A DNA stretch of 64,000 bases from Streptomyces sp. NBC_01255 (GTDB lineage: Bacteria; Actinomycetota; Actinomycetes; Streptomycetales; Streptomycetaceae), in the NCBI RefSeq assembly GCF_036226445.1, contig NZ_CP108474.1:2418001-2482000 (forward strand). The letters run 5' to 3'. The notes below the pieces were generated by a model that did no database searches, was not told the origin of the DNA, and saw only the letters and a list, made by a program, of their open reading frames with translations. Positions 1 through 9,613 of the stretch are shown one piece after another (position 1 is the first letter of the stretch; every line of letters starts with the position of its first letter). A program made the position numbers and the translations under genes.

Positions 1-644
1 TCGGGCTGCTGATCTGGGGAGCCCGGATCTCGCTGCTCGTGGGGCTGCTCGCGGCGGGCCTCTCGGTCGCCATCGGCACCCTGGTGGGGATCATCGCCGG
101 GCACTACGGCGGCTGGTTCTCGACGGTCATCATGCGGGTCACCGACTGGTTCCTGGTGATGCCGGCCCTGGTCCTCGCGATCGTGCTCGCCACCGTCATG
201 TCCCGGTCGATGTGGACGGTGGTCCTCGCGATCGGCGTGACCTGCTGGCCGACGACGGCCCGCCTCGTGCGGGCGCAGACGATCGCGGTCGAGTCCCGCC
301 CGTACATCGAGCGGGCGACCGCGCTCGGCGGCGGTCACCGGCACGTCATGAGCAAGCACGTCCTGCCGAACGTGATGCCGCTGGTGCTCGCGCAGACCAC
401 GCTCGGCATCTCGTCGGCCATCCTCACCGAGGCGACCCTCGCCTTCCTCGGGCTCGGCGACCCGACGGTGGTCTCCTGGGGCGGAATGCTCCAGGACGCC
501 CGGGAGGCGGGCGCGGTCTCGTCCGGCCACTGGTGGTACCTGGCCCCGCCCGGCATCGCGATCGCGCTGGTCGCGCTCGCGTTCACCCTCTGCGGCCGGA
601 CCGTCGAGACCGTTCTCAACCCGAAGCTGGGGGTGGGGCGTTGA
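1..644 (+). CDS. ABC transporter permease, dipeptide/oligopeptide type (DppC-like), 5' end outside window
   Basis: Inner-membrane permease of a peptide-type ABC importer; about 213 residues are visible, reading in frame from base 3. Hydrophobic segments alternate with a cytoplasmic loop carrying the permease EAA-type signature: ERATALGGG followed by HVLPN, which docks on the ATPases. The C-terminal part has the usual FLGLGDP and SWGGMLQDA elements of the DppC/OppC branch. The stop overlaps the TTG start of the next ATPase, so it is the second-last type of gene in a dpp/opp operon whose binding protein and DppB should lie upstream of the window. The family is clear; the substrate (peptide, nickel or other) cannot be read from a permease alone. 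Confidence 0.93.
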   Translation, partial: GLLIWGARISLLVGLLAAGLSVAIGTLVGIIAGHYGGWFSTVIMRVTDWFLVMPALVLAIVLATVMSRSMWTVVLAIGVTCWPTTARLVRAQTIAVESRPYIERATALGGGHRHVMSKHVLPNVMPLVLAQTTLGISSAILTEATLAFLGLGDPTVVSWGGMLQDAREAGAVSSGHWWYLAPPGIAIALVALAFTLCGRTVETVLNPKLGVGR

Positions 645-1606
645 GCCTGCTCGAGATCAAGGACCTGCGGGTGACGTACGGCTCCGGGGCCGCCGCCGTG
701 CCCGCCGTACGCGGGGTCGACCTGACCCTGGAGGCGGGGAGCAAACTGGGCGTGGCGGGCGAGTCCGGCTGCGGCAAGTCGACGCTCGCGCTCGCCCTGC
801 TGCGGCTGCTCCCGGCCTCGGCGCGGATCGAGGGCGAAGTCCTCCTCGACGGCGAGGACGTCCTCGCCATGTCGTGGGGCCGGCTGCGGGCCGTGCGGTG
901 GGCGGGCGCGTCGATCGTCTTCCAGGGCGCGATGCACTCGCTCAACGCCGTCCACCGGATCGGGGACCAGATCGCCGAGCCGCTGCTCGTGCACGGCCGG
1001 TCGACCCCGGCGGCGGCCCGCAGACGTGTGGGCGAGCTGCTCGAACACGTCGGGCTGCCCGCCGCCCGCGCGGCCGCCTACCCGCACGAGCTGTCCGGCG
1101 GCCAGCGGCAGCGCGTGATGATCGCGATGGCGCTCGCCTGCGACCCGCGGCTGATCGTCGCGGACGAGCCGACGACCGCGCTCGACGTGATGATCCAGGC
1201 GCAGATCCTGCGGCTGATCGAGGGACTCGTCGCCGAGCAGTCCATCAGCCTCCTGATGATCAGCCACGACCTGGCCGTCCTCGCCGACACCTGCGACCGG
1301 CTGGCCGTGATGTACGCGGGGCGGGTCGTCGAGGAGGGCCCGGCGCGGGCCGTGTACGAGGCCGCCGAGCACCCGTACGGGCGGGCGCTGTCCTCGGCGT
1401 TCCCCCGGATCGGCGATCTCGCCTCCCGGCGGGCGCCGCGCGGCCTGCCGGGCGATCCGCCGGACCCGGCGGACCTGCCGGGCGGCTGCGCCTTCCATCC
1501 GCGCTGCGCGGTGGCCGTGGACGCCTGCGCGGCCGAGGACCAGGAACTGCGGGAGGCGGGCGCCGGACGCCGGGCCGCCTGCGTACACGTGGGGAGTACG
1601 TCATGA
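641..1606 (+). CDS. ABC transporter ATP-binding protein, DppD-like
   Basis: First ATPase of the peptide-type importer, 321 residues. Walker A is GESGCGKST at about residues 40-48, the signature is LSGGQRQR, and Walker B/D-loop is [12 protein letters not shown]. The C-terminal oligopeptide/dipeptide extension is present, with cysteines in [17 protein letters not shown] chose TTG at 641 because it overlaps the permease stop (TTGA) and starts the conserved SLLEIKDL strand; longer versions would run through the permease in another frame. It is translationally coupled to the next gene by an ATGA overlap at 1603. Family assignment is secure; the substrate is not determined. Confidence 0.94.
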   Translation: MSLLEIKDLRVTYGSGAAAVPAVRGVDLTLEAGSKLGVAGESGCGKSTLALALLRLLPASARIEGEVLLDGEDVLAMSWGRLRAVRWAGASIVFQGAMHSLNAVHRIGDQIAEPLLVHGRSTPAAARRRVGELLEHVGLPAARAAAYPHELSGGQRQRVMIAMALACDPRLIVADEPTTALDVMIQAQILRLIEGLVAEQSISLLMISHDLAVLADTCDRLAVMYAGRVVEEGPARAVYEAAEHPYGRALSSAFPRIGDLASRRAPRGLPGDPPDPADLPGGCAFHPRCAVAVDACAAEDQELREAGAGRRAACVHVGSTS

Positions 1607-2619
1607 GTACCGTCGCGAGCGCCGTCCGGGACGCGGACGCCCCCACGGCGCCACTGCTCGCGGCCAGCGGGCTGCACGTCGTCTTCCCGGGGCGGCGGGG
1701 CGCCCCGCCCGCCCGCGCGGTGGACGGCGTGGACCTGGACATCGGCGCCGGCGAGATCGTCGCGCTCGTCGGCGAATCGGGGTGCGGCAAGACGACACTG
1801 GCCCGCTCGCTCCTGGGCCTGGTGCGGCCCACGTCGGGCACGGTCTCCTTCGACGGGAAGCCGCTCGCGTACTCCTCCGGGGCCCTCAAGGCCTACCGGA
1901 AACGGGCCCAGCTGGTCCTCCAGGACCCGAGCGGTTCGCTGAACCCCCGGCACACGGTGTACGACGCGGTGGCGGAGGGGCTGCGGATCCACGGCTACGC
2001 GGGGGACGAGCGGGAGGCGGTCGCCGGTGCCCTCGCACGGGCCGGGCTCCGGCCGCCGGAGCGCTTCTTCCTGCGCTACCCGCACGAGCTGTCCGGCGGC
2101 CAGCGGCAGCGCGTGGTCATCGCGGGCGCGCTCGTCCTGGAGCCCGAACTGATCGTCGCCGACGAGCCGGTGGCGTCGCTCGACGCCTCCGTACGGGGCG
2201 AGATCCTGGCGCTGCTGCTGCGCCTGCGGGACGAACTCGGGCTCTCGGCCCTGGTGGTGACGCACGACCTGGGACTCGCCTGGAACATCGCGGACCGGGT
2301 GGCGGTGATGTACCTGGGCCGGGTCGTGGAGACGGGCCCTGTGGAGTCCGTACTGACGGCTCCACAACACCCGTACACGCGCGCACTGTTGTCGGTGCTG
2401 CCCGAATCCGGGGGCGCTCCGGTCGTCCTGACCGGCGAGCCGCCGGATCCGTCCCGCATCCCGTCCGGCTGCCGCTTCCACGCCCGTTGCCAGGTCCTCG
2501 CCTCGGGCGAGGCCGCCGCGGTCGCGGACCGCTGCCGGGGCGAGAGCCTGCCGGTCCTCGACGGCGGCGGGGCACGGGCGGTGGCGTGCCACTGGGTGGC
2601 GCGGGAGGCGACGGGCTGA
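1603..2619 (+). CDS. ABC transporter ATP-binding protein, DppF-like
   Basis: Second ATPase of the peptide-type importer, 338 residues, pairing with the preceding DppD-like subunit to power the permeases. It shows Walker [17 protein letters not shown], signature LSGGQRQR and Walker [13 protein letters not shown]. The C-terminal oligopeptide extension includes [11 protein letters not shown]. The ATG overlaps the previous stop by 4 nt (ATGA). A GC-rich hairpin begins at the stop codon, so this is the last gene of the operon. The sequence gives no hint of the transported ligand. Confidence 0.94.
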   Translation: MSTVASAVRDADAPTAPLLAASGLHVVFPGRRGAPPARAVDGVDLDIGAGEIVALVGESGCGKTTLARSLLGLVRPTSGTVSFDGKPLAYSSGALKAYRKRAQLVLQDPSGSLNPRHTVYDAVAEGLRIHGYAGDEREAVAGALARAGLRPPERFFLRYPHELSGGQRQRVVIAGALVLEPELIVADEPVASLDASVRGEILALLLRLRDELGLSALVVTHDLGLAWNIADRVAVMYLGRVVETGPVESVLTAPQHPYTRALLSVLPESGGAPVVLTGEPPDPSRIPSGCRFHARCQVLASGEAAAVADRCRGESLPVLDGGGARAVACHWVAREATG

Positions 2620-2651
2620 GCCCGCCGCGGCCGGGACGGCCGGGCGGGCTC
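2618..2651 (+). terminator. Hairpin at the end of the peptide ABC transporter operon
   Basis: GAGCCCGCC at 2618-2626 pairs with GGCGGGCTC at 2643-2651 around a GC-rich loop. The stem begins inside the stop codon of the DppF-like gene, so termination would be closely coupled to the end of translation. There is no U-tract, which is common for Streptomyces terminators. Confidence 0.6.
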
Positions 2652-2681
2652 AGGGTCTCAGGGTCTCAGGGTCTCAGGGTC
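2650..2681. repeat. Four perfect tandem copies of TCAGGGTC
   Basis: The 8-bp unit TCAGGGTC occurs four times without mismatch between the operon-end hairpin and the 3' end of the truncated secreted-protein gene. The tract is intergenic, so copy-number change would not break a reading frame. Confidence 0.9.
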
Positions 2682-2686
2682 CCCCC

Positions 2687-3693
2687 TCAGAGCACGGGCT
2701 TCGCCTCGGGCTTCGCCCCCGCACCCGTGGGCGGCTGGGGCCGCCCCGGGGGCTTCACCGCCGCGTCCGCGGGAGCCGCGGGCTTGGCCGGGGCGACCTC
2801 GGGCTTCGCCGGGGTGGCACCGGGCTCGGCGGCCGTGCCCGCCGGATCGGCCGTCCCGGTCGTCGGCGCCGCCTTCGGCAGGACCTCGCAGGAGCTGATC
2901 GATGCCCGGGTGGAGACCGACCGCACCGTGCAGGTGTCCTTGCCGACACCCGCGTCCACCGACCCCCAGTGCTCCCCGACGATGAGCACCGCGCCGGCGG
3001 GGCCGCTGATCATGTCGTCGCCGGGTCCGGCCTGGATGAGTCCGCCGGACTCGGGGCCGAGGGCCTCCGCCTCGATGACGTCGGCCTCGCTGCCGCCGAG
3101 GACGCGGCCGGAGAAGTCGATGGTGCCGACCTTGATGGTGTCGGCGCCGTCGTTGCCGGTGACGATGCCGCCGCCGCGGTTGAACTTGCCGGGCGCACCG
3201 GTGACCGAGCCGGTGGTGATCTTGTCGTCGCCGTCGTCGCCGTGGACGACGGCGCCGTGCGCCGCCCCGTCGCCGGAGACGGTGGCGACCTTGATGACGT
3301 CGTTGCCGCGGTTGCCGCGGACCATGCTGGAGGCGTTCTGGGGCACCAGGTGCTTGGCGCGGATGACGTCGTCGCCCTCGCCGCCCATGACGGCCGAGTC
3401 GATGACGAGGCCGCGCACCTCGATCATGTCGTTCCCTCCACCACCCCACACGGTGACGTTCTCCAGGTCGCTGTCGCAGAAGATGTGGTCGTCGCCGCTG
3501 GTGCCGCTGACGATGTCGCCGGGAGGCGCCGCGACGTCGTTCACCCAGCACTGGTGCATCGGCACCCGGACGCCCTGCGGGGCGGACGCCTGGGCGGGCG
3601 CGCCGGCGAGCGAGGCGGCGGCCGCTCCGGCGAGCAGCGCGGTGAGCGCGGCCGGACCGCGCAGGGGCTTGCGACGGTTCCGGGGGCGGGAGG
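2687..3693 (-). pseudogene. Secreted RTX-like repeat protein, 5' end missing (no start codon)
   Basis: From the right this frame reads RNRRKPLRGPAALTALLAGA and onward to an AxA-like site near APAQA, i.e. a secretion signal. It is followed by about 180 residues of glycine/aspartate repeats such as GTSGDDHIF, GGGGNDMIEV, GGEGDDVI and GDDGDDKIT, typical of haemolysin-type calcium-binding nonapeptides. The C-terminus is a Pro/Ala/Lys-rich tail. No ATG, GTG or TTG precedes the signal in this frame: the coding sense runs into the 5'-truncated P450 at about 3680-3694. An internal GTG at 3565 would give 292 residues without the export signal. I infer that the true start was deleted. The repeat family is recognisable; the function (surface or calcium-binding protein) is a guess. 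Confidence 0.7.
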
Positions 3694-4446
3694 GTGGTGT
3701 GCGATCTGCTCGGCATCCCGGACGAGGACCGGGCGGAACTGGCCTCCGGGCCCGACCTCATCCTGTCCTCCGGGCCCGGGCCGGAGAACAGCCGCGCGGC
3801 CAAGGCCCAGATCCACGGCTACATCACCCGGCTGCTCGACCGGCGGCGCGCGGAGCCCTCCGACGACCTGGCGGGGGTGCTCGCGGAGTCCCTCGCCGAG
3901 GGCCACGTCACCACCGACGAGGCCGTCTCGCTGGCCATGGCGATCCTGATCAGCGGCGCCCACGCCGTACGGAACAACAGCGCCAACATGGTCTACACGC
4001 TGCTCACCCGCCCGGAGCTGCTCGCCCGGCTGCGCGCCGAGCCGGAGCTGCTCCCGCAGGCCGTGGACGAACTGCTGCGCTGGATCCCGCACCGGAACGG
4101 CGTGGGGCTGCCGCGGATCGCCACGGAGGACGTCGAGGTCGGCGGGGTGCTGATCCGGGCGGGTGAGGCGGTCTACGCCTCCTACCTCGCCGCCAACCGG
4201 GACCCGGAGGCCTTCGACGACCCGCACACCCTCGACTTCGACCGCGAGGGCATCGGCCACGTCTCCTTCGGCCACGGCCCCCACCACTGCATGGGCGCGA
4301 TGCTCACCCGCATGGAGTCCGAGGTGATGCTGTCGACGCTGCTCCGCCGCTATCCGGAGCTGCGGCTCGCGGGCCGCCCCGAGGACGTGGTGTTCCAGTC
4401 GAAGGGGCTGATCCGCGGCCCGAAGGAACTCCTCGTCACGTGGTGA
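3694..4446 (+). pseudogene. Cytochrome P450, N-terminal third missing
   Basis: The 250 readable residues are the C-terminal part of a bacterial P450, whose full length is about 400. Homology begins abruptly at VVCDLLGIPDEDR, normally about residue 150. The rest of the fold is present: the I helix (ILISGAHAVRNNSAN, lacking the usual AG-x-D-T-T, as in some biosynthetic P450s), an ExxR motif in VDELLRW, and the haem loop FGHGPHHCMG with the cysteine ligand at residue 199 of this remnant. The missing N-terminus carries helices A to D, part of the B/C region that contacts haem and substrate, so an active enzyme is unlikely. Its 5' break coincides with the 5' break of the divergent secreted-protein gene. 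Confidence 0.8.
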
Positions 4447-4465
4447 CGAACGCCTGGGACAGGCC

Positions 4466-5431
4466 CTAGACGGCGGGGTTCTCCCGGTCGTACGCCTCCG
4501 TCAGCTCACGGCTCCGCTTCACGTCCGCCGCCATCGCGAGCAGCAGGTCGTCGAGGGTGTCGAACTTGAGCATGCCGCGCACGTACGCCAGGAAGTCCAC
4601 GGCCACGTGGAGCCCGTACAGGTCGAGGCCCTCACGGTCGATCGCGTACGCCTCGACCGTCCGCTCCGTGCCGTCGAACTGCGGGTTCGTGCCGACGGAG
4701 ATCGCCGCCGGCATGCGCTCGCCGGCGGCGGTCAGCCAGCCGGCGTAGACGCCGTCCGCCGGGATCGCCGTGTGCGGCAGGGTCTCCACGTTGGCCGTCG
4801 GGAAGCCGAGCTCGCGGCCGCGCTGCGCGCCGCGGACCACGATGCCCTCGACGCGGTGCGGGCGGCCGAGGATCTCGGCCGCGCCGGCCATGTCGCCCTC
4901 GGCGACGAGCCGGCGGGTGAGGGTGGAGGAGAACGGCTGACCGCCGCCGGCGGTGCCGCTGACGTACAGGTCGATGACCTCGACCTCGTAGTCGTAGGTC
5001 TCGCCGAGCTCGGCGAGGAACGCGACGTTCCCGGCGGCCCGGTGGCCGAAGCGGAAGTTGGGGCCCTCGATGACGGCCCTGGCGTGCAGCTTGTCGACGA
5101 GCACCTTGACGATGAAGTCCGCCGGGGAGAGCTGGGAGAACTCGGCGGTGAACGGCAGCACGAGCACCGCGTCGACGCCGAGGCCCGCGATCAGCTCGGC
5201 GCGCCGGTGGTGCGGGGCGAGCAGCGGCGGGTGGCTGCCGGGCCGCACGACCTCGGAGGGGTGCGGGTCGAAGGTGACCACGACCGAGGGGACGCCGAGT
5301 TCCCGGGCGCGCTCGACGGCGCGCCCGATGATCAGCTGGTGCCCGCGGTGCACCCCGTCGTAGGAGCCGATGGTGACAACACTGCGCCCCCAGTCCTGGG
5401 GGATGTCCTCCAAGCCACGCCAGCGCTGCAC
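4466..5431 (-). CDS. ribF: Bifunctional riboflavin kinase / FAD synthetase
   Basis: Cytoplasmic enzyme that phosphorylates riboflavin to FMN and adenylylates FMN to FAD; 321 residues. The N-terminal nucleotidyltransferase half has GSYDGVHRGH (about residues 22-31, with the HxGH-type motif) and VTFDPHPSEVV. The C-terminal flavokinase half (about residues 185-305) has GRELGFPTANVE. I chose GTG at 5431, giving VQRWRGLEDIPQ, because a GAGGAGC ribosome site lies just upstream and this is the family's normal N-terminus; the frame stays open further upstream without conserved sequence. It is convergent with the P450 remnant, 19 bp away. Its left-hand neighbours on the same strand are the large pseudo-protease gene and truB. 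Confidence 0.96.
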   Translation of the reverse strand: MQRWRGLEDIPQDWGRSVVTIGSYDGVHRGHQLIIGRAVERARELGVPSVVVTFDPHPSEVVRPGSHPPLLAPHHRRAELIAGLGVDAVLVLPFTAEFSQLSPADFIVKVLVDKLHARAVIEGPNFRFGHRAAGNVAFLAELGETYDYEVEVIDLYVSGTAGGGQPFSSTLTRRLVAEGDMAGAAEILGRPHRVEGIVVRGAQRGRELGFPTANVETLPHTAIPADGVYAGWLTAAGERMPAAISVGTNPQFDGTERTVEAYAIDREGLDLYGLHVAVDFLAYVRGMLKFDTLDDLLLAMAADVKRSRELTEAYDRENPAV

Positions 5432-5462
5432 TGTGACCGCTCCTCGTCCGCCTGTTCGCCGA

Positions 5463-8400
5463 TTACGCAGGTCTAAGACTGCCATGCCCACGCCCGTCGG
5501 TCCGCATCGGCATGGAAGTGCCGGGGCTCCGCAGCACCCGGAGGGTCTCGGGACCGAGCAGCGGGGCCCACTCCCCCGGTACGGCGACGGTCCATCCGAT
5601 GAGGAGATCGGCGAAGCCGGGACTCTCACGGGCGACCCCGGCCAGGGCCCGGTCGAGCCGTCCGGCGCCTTCGGGCGTACGGGTGTACAGGGCGGCGGCC
5701 CGGTGCACGAGCTCCCGGGTGCGGGGCTCGCTGCGCAGGCCGACGCCCTCGGCGGCGGCAGCCAGGAGGGCGTCCAGGACGGAGAGCTCGCCGGACTCGG
5801 CCTCGTACCGCTCGTGTTCCAGGAGTACGTCGAGCAGCTCGGCCCGCAGATGGCGGGAGGCGCCCGTGCCGGGGGCGGCGAGCACCGGGGCGAGGGCGCG
5901 GCGGACGGTGGCGGGGCGGCCCCGGATCAGCCCCGAGACCAGGGGGAAGAGGACGGCCCGGCCGGCCGGGCCGTCCTCGAACCGCCGGTCGACGTAGCGG
6001 GCCACGTGCACGGCACCCTCGGGGAGGCGGGCCACGTAGTCGCGGACGAGGGCGGCGACGCGCCGGGTGAGGGCGGGCGTGTCGATCTCGGCGAGGGCGC
6101 GCAGCGTGGCGGCGGCCTCCTCTCCCGTGCCGTGCAGCCGGGACCGGAAGGCGGTGAGGACCGGCCCGGGGTGGGTCGCGAGGGCCTCGGCGAGGGCGGA
6201 CGCGGGCACCCGGGGCTCGGCGATGGCGCGGGGCAGGTGGCGGGCGCGGGTGTGCGGGTCGCGGACGAGCAGGCCGAGGGCGGGGCCGTGGAGGGCCTGG
6301 TCGGCGGGGCGGGCGAGCAGGGCGAGGGCGGCGTAGCGGAGGAGTTCACGGTCGGCGGGGACGGTGAGGCGGCCGGCGACGAGGTGGCCGTACGCGGCGG
6401 CGGCGACCCGGCGCTCGGGGCGGCCGTCGTCGTGGGCCCAGCGGTCGACGGCCCGGCAGAGCGCGGAGGGCTCGTCCTCGGCGAGGGCGGCGAGCAGCCC
6501 GTCGGCGAGCGGGTGGGCGGTGGAGACGAGCGCCTCGCAGAGGTCGTCGACGGCGAGCCCGCGATGGGTGTGCAGGAGGGCCTGGGCGGCGGTGGCGACG
6601 GTGGCGTGCGGGGCGGCGGGCAGCGGGCGTTCGTCGCCGAACCAGCGGCACAGCAGCGGCTGTACGCCCCGGGGATCGGCGACGAGCAGCCCGGCGACGG
6701 TGTCGAGGCACCGCTCGCCGGTCGCGTCCTCGCCCGCCGGCGGGTCGGCGGGCACGAGCCGCCGGAGCAGGTCGATCCGCTCGTCCTCGCCGAGCGGGAG
6801 TCCCTGCCAGAAGGCCGCGCCGAAGGCGGCGAAGACCGGCTGGGGCGCGGGACGGCCGCCGATCCGGTCGGCGAGGAGGCGGAGGACGGGCAGGTACGGC
6901 CGGGGGTCGGCCACCCGGCGCACGGTCTCCCCGAACAGGCGGACCGCCCACCAGACGGCGTCGGCGTACGGGTGGGGGGCGGCGGGCTCGTCGGACCGGG
7001 CGCCGCCGGACGTCGCGCGGGGATCGGCGGGCGCCGCTCCCCCGTCCGCGAACCGGTCGAGCGACTCCAGGAGCGCGGCGAGGCGCGGGGCGAGGGCGCC
7101 GGGCCCGTGCTCGTGGTGGAGGCGCAGCAGCGCCTGGAGGACGGGGCCGATGCGGTGGCGGGGCACGGGAAGCTGATCCGCCGCGGGGGCGCTCCGCTGC
7201 CGGGGCACTTCGGCGTCGGCGCTCGCCGAGGCGGCGGGGTCCCGGTCGAGCGGGCGGCCGGCGGGCGGCACCGCCGTCCGGCCGGCCGGACGAGTGGGAG
7301 ACACGGAGCCGGCCGGACCTGCCAGGGGGACGAGCACCCCGTCCCGCCCACGCGGCAGGGAAACGGCCCAGGGACCCGCCACGGCCGCCCAACCGGACGC
7401 GGGAGCGACACCACGGGCGGGCGCGACGCTGTGCCCAACGGCTCCGGCACGGGGACCGGGATCGGAGGCACGGCCAAGAGCCGCGGGGTACCCGGGGACA
7501 GGACCGACCCCCGAGGCGGAACCGCCCCCCGGGCCGGGATCGTGTCCCGCCGCAGCTCCGGGTCCCGTCACGGCATCGCGCCCCTGGGCCTCTTCGGCGC
7601 CCGAAGCCACCTCGGCGCCCGGAGCCGTACCGCAGCCCGCCCCCTCTCCCCGCGGAGGCGTCACCCCGCCCCGGCTGTGGACCAGTGCGTGCAGGGCCGC
7701 GTCGAGGTCGAGGTGCGCGGACTGGAGCCAGTCGGCGAGCTCCTCGTGGGCGAAGCGGTAGCCGTTGCCCGCGGGGACGAGGAGGCCCTCGGTGAGGACG
7801 GCCGAGGCCCAGCCCTCCCGCCACGGGAACAGCTCCTCGAAGGAGGCCCGGTCGAGGACGCCGTGGCCCGGGCCGAGACAGCGGCGGGCTGCCTCGTGGA
7901 CCTGCCCGGCGACCCGGGCGGCGAGCAGCCGCACGGCGGTCCCCCGTACTAGGGGCCGGGAACCCGCCGCCACCCGGACGGCGACGCGCAGGCACATCAG
8001 GTCCAGATGGGCCGTGAAGATCTCCTCGCGGCCCGGCCGCCCCGGCACGTCGCCGGGGAGCGCCGCCCGTACCTCCGCGAGCAGCCGCAGGGCGAGCGGG
8101 TGGCGGGCGTCCGCCTCGGCGAGTTCGGTCTCCCCGATCCCGTACCCCTGGCGGACCGCCCGTGCCTCCGTCTCGGTGTACGGGCCGAGCACAAGGGCGG
8201 CGGGCAGGCCTTCCCCGTTCCCGCAAGCAGGCCGGTGCAGGGTTCCCGGGCCGTAGAGGGCGCCGGCCAGGTCCCAGTGCTCGGGGCGGCAGGCCGTGAC
8301 CAGGCGTACTCCGTGGGCGCGCAGCCACCGCTCGGTGGCGGCCGTCCAGTCCGCGAGGCGGTGGGCGAGGAGCGGTGGCATCTCCTCCGGTCCGTCGAGG

Positions 8401-9428
8401 ACGACGAGGAGGGGGCGGCCCGCGTCCCGGGCAAGGGCGGCGGCCCGCTCCGGGGTGGCGGTCGCGGTGTCGCCGAGCGCCCCGGAGGCGGCGACGATCC
8501 GGCCCGCCTGGCGCAGGGCCCGGCCGACGGCGTCGGCGAGAGAGGGGTCCTCGGCCCGCAGGTCGGCGCCGCGCAGCCGGACCGTCGGGGCGGGCGCGAC
8601 GCCCTGGGCACGGCGGGCGCAGAGCGCGGCGAGGGCGGTGGTGCGGCCGGTGCCGGGGGCGCCGACCACCGCGAGGACGAGCGCCTCCCCGGCCGTGAAG
8701 CGGGCGAACTCCCGGACGCACTCGGGGCGTTCGACGGGCTCCGGCCATGGGTCGGGTTCCCTCGCCGGGCCGGTGGAGGTGGCGGTGAGCTCCAGGATTC
8801 CGGCGAGGTTGAGGTCCGGCCCGTAGGCGGGGACGGTGGCCGCGTTGCGCCGCAGGAGGGCGGCGAGCGGGCCGTCGGGCCGGAGTGGCACCGCGTACCC
8901 GGCGGCCGGGCGCTCGCCGTGCAGGGCGGTGCCGAGGACGGCGACGACGGTGCCGGTGGCGGTGTCGAGGACGGGGCCGCCGGCGGCCCGGCCACCGCGG
9001 CGGAGCGCCTCGGCGCCCTCGGTGCCGATGGCGAGTTCGAGGGCGTCGGCGAGTACGTGGAAGCGGTCGGCGGCGGTGTACGTGACGGTGGCGGGGCCGA
9101 GGACCCGTGCCTCGCGCCAGCCGTGGGCGGCGATCCGTACGTACGTGCCGGGTTCGATCTCGGGGCGGGTCGCGAGCGCGACGGGGCGGACGCCGAGCCC
9201 TTCGGTCCGTACGAGCGCGAGGCCGCGCTCCGGCAGGCGGGTGACGGCCTCGGCCTCGGCGAGCCAGGTCAGGTCGCCGGGGGCGTGCAGGACCACGCGC
9301 GCGAGCCCGTCGACTGCTTCGTGGCTGGTCACGACCGTGCCGTGATGATCGGCGAGGAATCCGGTACCGCGCGGCCGGCCCGCCGGATCACAGATTTCCA
9401 CCAGCGTCGCCAGGTCCCCGCGTCCCAT
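5463..9428 (-). CDS. Large trypsin-like/P-loop NTPase protein with degenerate active sites
   Basis: 1321 residues. About residues 1-200 read as a trypsin-fold domain (GTGFLADHHGTVVTSHEAVD, then GGRAAGGPVLD). The histidine (H36) is present, but the position of the GDSGGP serine is alanine (A149) and the aspartate region reads PERGLALV, so proteolysis is unlikely. About residues 245-560 form an NTPase: P-loop GAPGTGRTT (256-264), where arginine replaces the Walker lysine, and Walker B LLVVLDGPEE ending near 349. About residues 585-745 are a low-complexity Gly/Pro/Ala linker. The remainder is a helical, probably repeat-type array. Similar trypsin-NTPase fusions occur in actinobacteria and resemble STAND proteins. 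The gene lies between truB and ribF without overlap and has its own upstream space. I do not know its function. Confidence 0.8.
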   Translation of the reverse strand: MGRGDLATLVEICDPAGRPRGTGFLADHHGTVVTSHEAVDGLARVVLHAPGDLTWLAEAEAVTRLPERGLALVRTEGLGVRPVALATRPEIEPGTYVRIAAHGWREARVLGPATVTYTAADRFHVLADALELAIGTEGAEALRRGGRAAGGPVLDTATGTVVAVLGTALHGERPAAGYAVPLRPDGPLAALLRRNAATVPAYGPDLNLAGILELTATSTGPAREPDPWPEPVERPECVREFARFTAGEALVLAVVGAPGTGRTTALAALCARRAQGVAPAPTVRLRGADLRAEDPSLADAVGRALRQAGRIVAASGALGDTATATPERAAALARDAGRPLLVVLDGPEEMPPLLAHRLADWTAATERWLRAHGVRLVTACRPEHWDLAGALYGPGTLHRPACGNGEGLPAALVLGPYTETEARAVRQGYGIGETELAEADARHPLALRLLAEVRAALPGDVPGRPGREEIFTAHLDLMCLRVAVRVAAGSRPLVRGTAVRLLAARVAGQVHEAARRCLGPGHGVLDRASFEELFPWREGWASAVLTEGLLVPAGNGYRFAHEELADWLQSAHLDLDAALHALVHSRGGVTPPRGEGAGCGTAPGAEVASGAEEAQGRDAVTGPGAAAGHDPGPGGGSASGVGPVPGYPAALGRASDPGPRAGAVGHSVAPARGVAPASGWAAVAGPWAVSLPRGRDGVLVPLAGPAGSVSPTRPAGRTAVPPAGRPLDRDPAASASADAEVPRQRSAPAADQLPVPRHRIGPVLQALLRLHHEHGPGALAPRLAALLESLDRFADGGAAPADPRATSGGARSDEPAAPHPYADAVWWAVRLFGETVRRVADPRPYLPVLRLLADRIGGRPAPQPVFAAFGAAFWQGLPLGEDERIDLLRRLVPADPPAGEDATGERCLDTVAGLLVADPRGVQPLLCRWFGDERPLPAAPHATVATAAQALLHTHRGLAVDDLCEALVSTAHPLADGLLAALAEDEPSALCRAVDRWAHDDGRPERRVAAAAYGHLVAGRLTVPADRELLRYAALALLARPADQALHGPALGLLVRDPHTRARHLPRAIAEPRVPASALAEALATHPGPVLTAFRSRLHGTGEEAAATLRALAEIDTPALTRRVAALVRDYVARLPEGAVHVARYVDRRFEDGPAGRAVLFPLVSGLIRGRPATVRRALAPVLAAPGTGASRHLRAELLDVLLEHERYEAESGELSVLDALLAAAAEGVGLRSEPRTRELVHRAAALYTRTPEGAGRLDRALAGVARESPGFADLLIGWTVAVPGEWAPLLGPETLRVLRSPGTSMPMRTDGRGHGSLRPA

Positions 9429-9543
9429 GGTGTCGACGGTAGGTCGACGGTGATCACCCGGAAAACCAAGTCGGGAAACGCGCCCCCCGGCGCTCCCCGT
9501 TTCACTCCGAGCGCCTCCCTGATGGGGTGAATCTCACGGAAGA

Positions 9544-9585
9544 CGCTTGTGGGGCGGGCACGTGTGCGTGCCCGCCCCACAAGCG
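9544..9585. terminator. 19-bp perfect hairpin downstream of truB
   Basis: CGCTTGTGGGGCGGGCACG (9544-9562) pairs perfectly with 9567-9585 around the loop TGTG. It lies between the truB stop (9614) and the start of the large NTPase gene (9428), both on the minus strand. It should therefore end the ylxP-rbfA-truB transcript and separate it from the gene below. Confidence 0.85.
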
Positions 9586-9613
9586 ACGTTCCGGTCGTCC
9601 CGGGGATGGGTCC

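Noticed and set aside
2658..3803. Longer frame (381 residues) through the secreted-protein/P450 junction
   Set aside because: It is in a different phase, with no signal or repeat sense; it does not restore the missing start of either gene.
5370..7952. 860-residue plus-strand open frame over the NTPase gene
   Set aside because: Gly/Glu-rich shadow of the minus-strand gene; no start context and no motif.
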